Shown here: in pieces, positions 62,733 to 64,000 of the stretch
Layout: every line of letters begins with the position of its first letter
Position numbering within the stretch: position 1 is the first letter of the stretch
NCBI GenBank assembly: GCA_963693285.1
Contig: OY848920.1
Span: 3,113,135-3,177,134 of the forward strand
Direction: 5' to 3'
Origin: Xestospongia muta
Lineage: Eukaryota; Porifera; Demospongiae; Haplosclerida; Petrosiidae
DNA length: 64,000 bases
The notes under the pieces: generated by a model
What the model saw: the letters and a program-made list of their open reading frames with translations, nothing else
Databases searched by the model: none
What the model was told of the DNA's origin: nothing
Program-made: the position numbers and the translations under genes

Positions 62733-64000
62733 CTTTGTAGACGATAAAACCAGGTACATGTGGATCTACATATTGAAATGCAAGAATCAAGTGTTTCAGT
62801 ATTTTCAAGAATGGAAAGTCATAGTTGAAAGGTCAACAGGACATAGAATAATATCTCTTCGTACTGATAATGGAGGTGAATATACCTCACTTGAGTTCCA
62901 GTCCTATCTAAAGAGAGAAGGTATTAAGCACGAGCTGACTGTTCCAAGATCACCCGAACAAAATGGTGTAGCAGAGCGTTTTAATCGGACATTAATGGAA
63001 GCAGTTAGATCAATACTACTTGGAGCTCAGTTACCACAAAGTTTTTGAGCAGAAGCCTTAGCAACAGCTGTGTACCTAAGAAATAGAAGCCCAACAAAAG
63101 CTGTCAGTGGTTTAACACCATATGAAGCCTGGACAGGCAGGAAGCCAGTTGTTAATCATCTCAAAGTGTTTGGCTGTGTGACATATGCACACATACCAAA
63201 AGAAGAGAGAAAGATGTTAGATCCGAAAGCCAAATGATGTATTCTGTTAGGATATGGAACTAATGTCAAGGGTTATTACCTGTACTGTCTGCAAGAGAGA
63301 AGAATCATCTATAGTAGTGATGTCGTTTTTGATGAGACCAAGTATGGACTTGAAAAGGAGCAGGTGGAAAATGAAAGTGAAGCTGACAAATTAGTGGAAA
63401 TTGACTTATCTGATGATGAATGTGAAATTTCGAAAAACATTCAAGAGGAAGTTGATCAAGTTGAAGGTTAATCAAGTATTGAGGTTACAAGAGATGAATC
63501 AACTGAGACCAACACTGGTTTACAACGTTCCAATCAAGAAAGGCGCCAACTGGATTACTATGGGGTGTGGGTCAATTCTACTCAGACCAAAGAACAGTAT
63601 CACGAACCCCGTACTTTTGAGGAAGCATCTATGTGTCCTGAGACAGACAAATGGATGGAAGCTATGGAGAGAGAGATGGCATCCCTGAAAGCAAATGATG
63701 TGTATGACCTGGTAGAGCTTCCAAAAGACAGAAATGTTGTGGGAAGTAAATGGGTATACAAACGAAAAGTCAAGGCTGATGGATCAGTTGAGAAATTTAA
63801 GTCAAGACTGGTTGCTCAAGGCTTCTCACAAAAAGCTGGACAGGACTATGATGAAACGTTCAGTCCAGTCATTTGGTTTGAATCCATTCGCTCAATCATT
63901 GCAATGGCAGTTCTAAATGAAATGATGCTCCATCAGATGGATGTTATCTCAGCTTTTCTCAATGGTGATCTGGAAGAGGAAGTATACATGACTCAACCAG
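62733..64000 (+). pseudogene. Ty1/Copia retrotransposon pol, 3' part (integrase, reverse transcriptase), runs off the end
   Basis: Continuation of the Copia polyprotein after the insertion. Integrase core with the second Asp and Glu (RTDNGGEYTS; PEQNGVAERFNRTLMEAVRS), the LRNRSPTKAVSGLTPYEAW segment, then the start of the reverse transcriptase (KWVYKRKVKADGSVEKFKSR, QMDVISAFLNGDLEEEVYM). Stops: TGA 63,046-63,048, TGA 63,235-63,237, TAA 63,469-63,471. The catalytic YxDD of the RT and the RNase H lie beyond the window. Confidence 0.9.

Overview
The window reads as nuclear DNA of a marine demosponge, most likely Amphimedon queenslandica or a close relative. This is inferred from AT-rich sequence, many very short introns (about 45-80 bp) with GTAAG/AG borders, families built of Death, caspase-like, ankyrin and Roc-COR domains, and resemblance of the repeated genes to sponge-specific predicted proteins I know. 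No database was searched. All gene models were spliced by hand from reading frame, splice consensus and comparison of paralogous copies in the window.

Region 1 (1-35,600) is a segmentally duplicated array. Its core is a plus-strand gene family with the order Death domain, CARD-like domain, conserved domain of unknown function, multi-exon coiled coil, SH3 domain, leucine-rich repeats (LRR). There are three complete copies (6,338-11,263; 16,168-20,236; 28,000-32,671), the 3' end of a fourth (1-982), two promoterless LRR copies in a 1,644-bp tandem duplication (21,086-23,524), and two degenerate LRR/linker remnants. Between them the minus strand carries decayed importin-alpha (karyopherin alpha) genes or fragments and an MRH-domain secretory gene (intact at 1,789-3,308, broken at 12,067-13,247). 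The plus strand also carries methionyl-tRNA synthetase fragments. The LRR copies differ mainly at the exposed beta-strand positions, the pattern expected of a recognition surface, so this may be an undescribed sponge immune-type receptor or adaptor family.

Region 2 (35,700-40,600) has a short gene start, a C2H2 zinc-finger/MULE-transposase-like gene with in-frame stops, and a clean 185-bp MITE with an 8-bp target duplication.

Region 3 (40,600-57,900) is a minus-strand death-signalling pair. The first is a gene with two caspase-like domains, both lacking the catalytic histidine, plus a C-terminal Death domain. The second is an ankyrin-Roc-COR-Death gene whose Death exon can be spliced in frame either to a short soluble tail or to exons encoding a single transmembrane helix.

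Region 4 (58,600-64,000) is repeat-rich: a decayed foldback element, then a degenerate Ty1/Copia retrotransposon split in its integrase by a 2.3-kb palindromic element flanked by TTAA. The Copia element runs off the window end.
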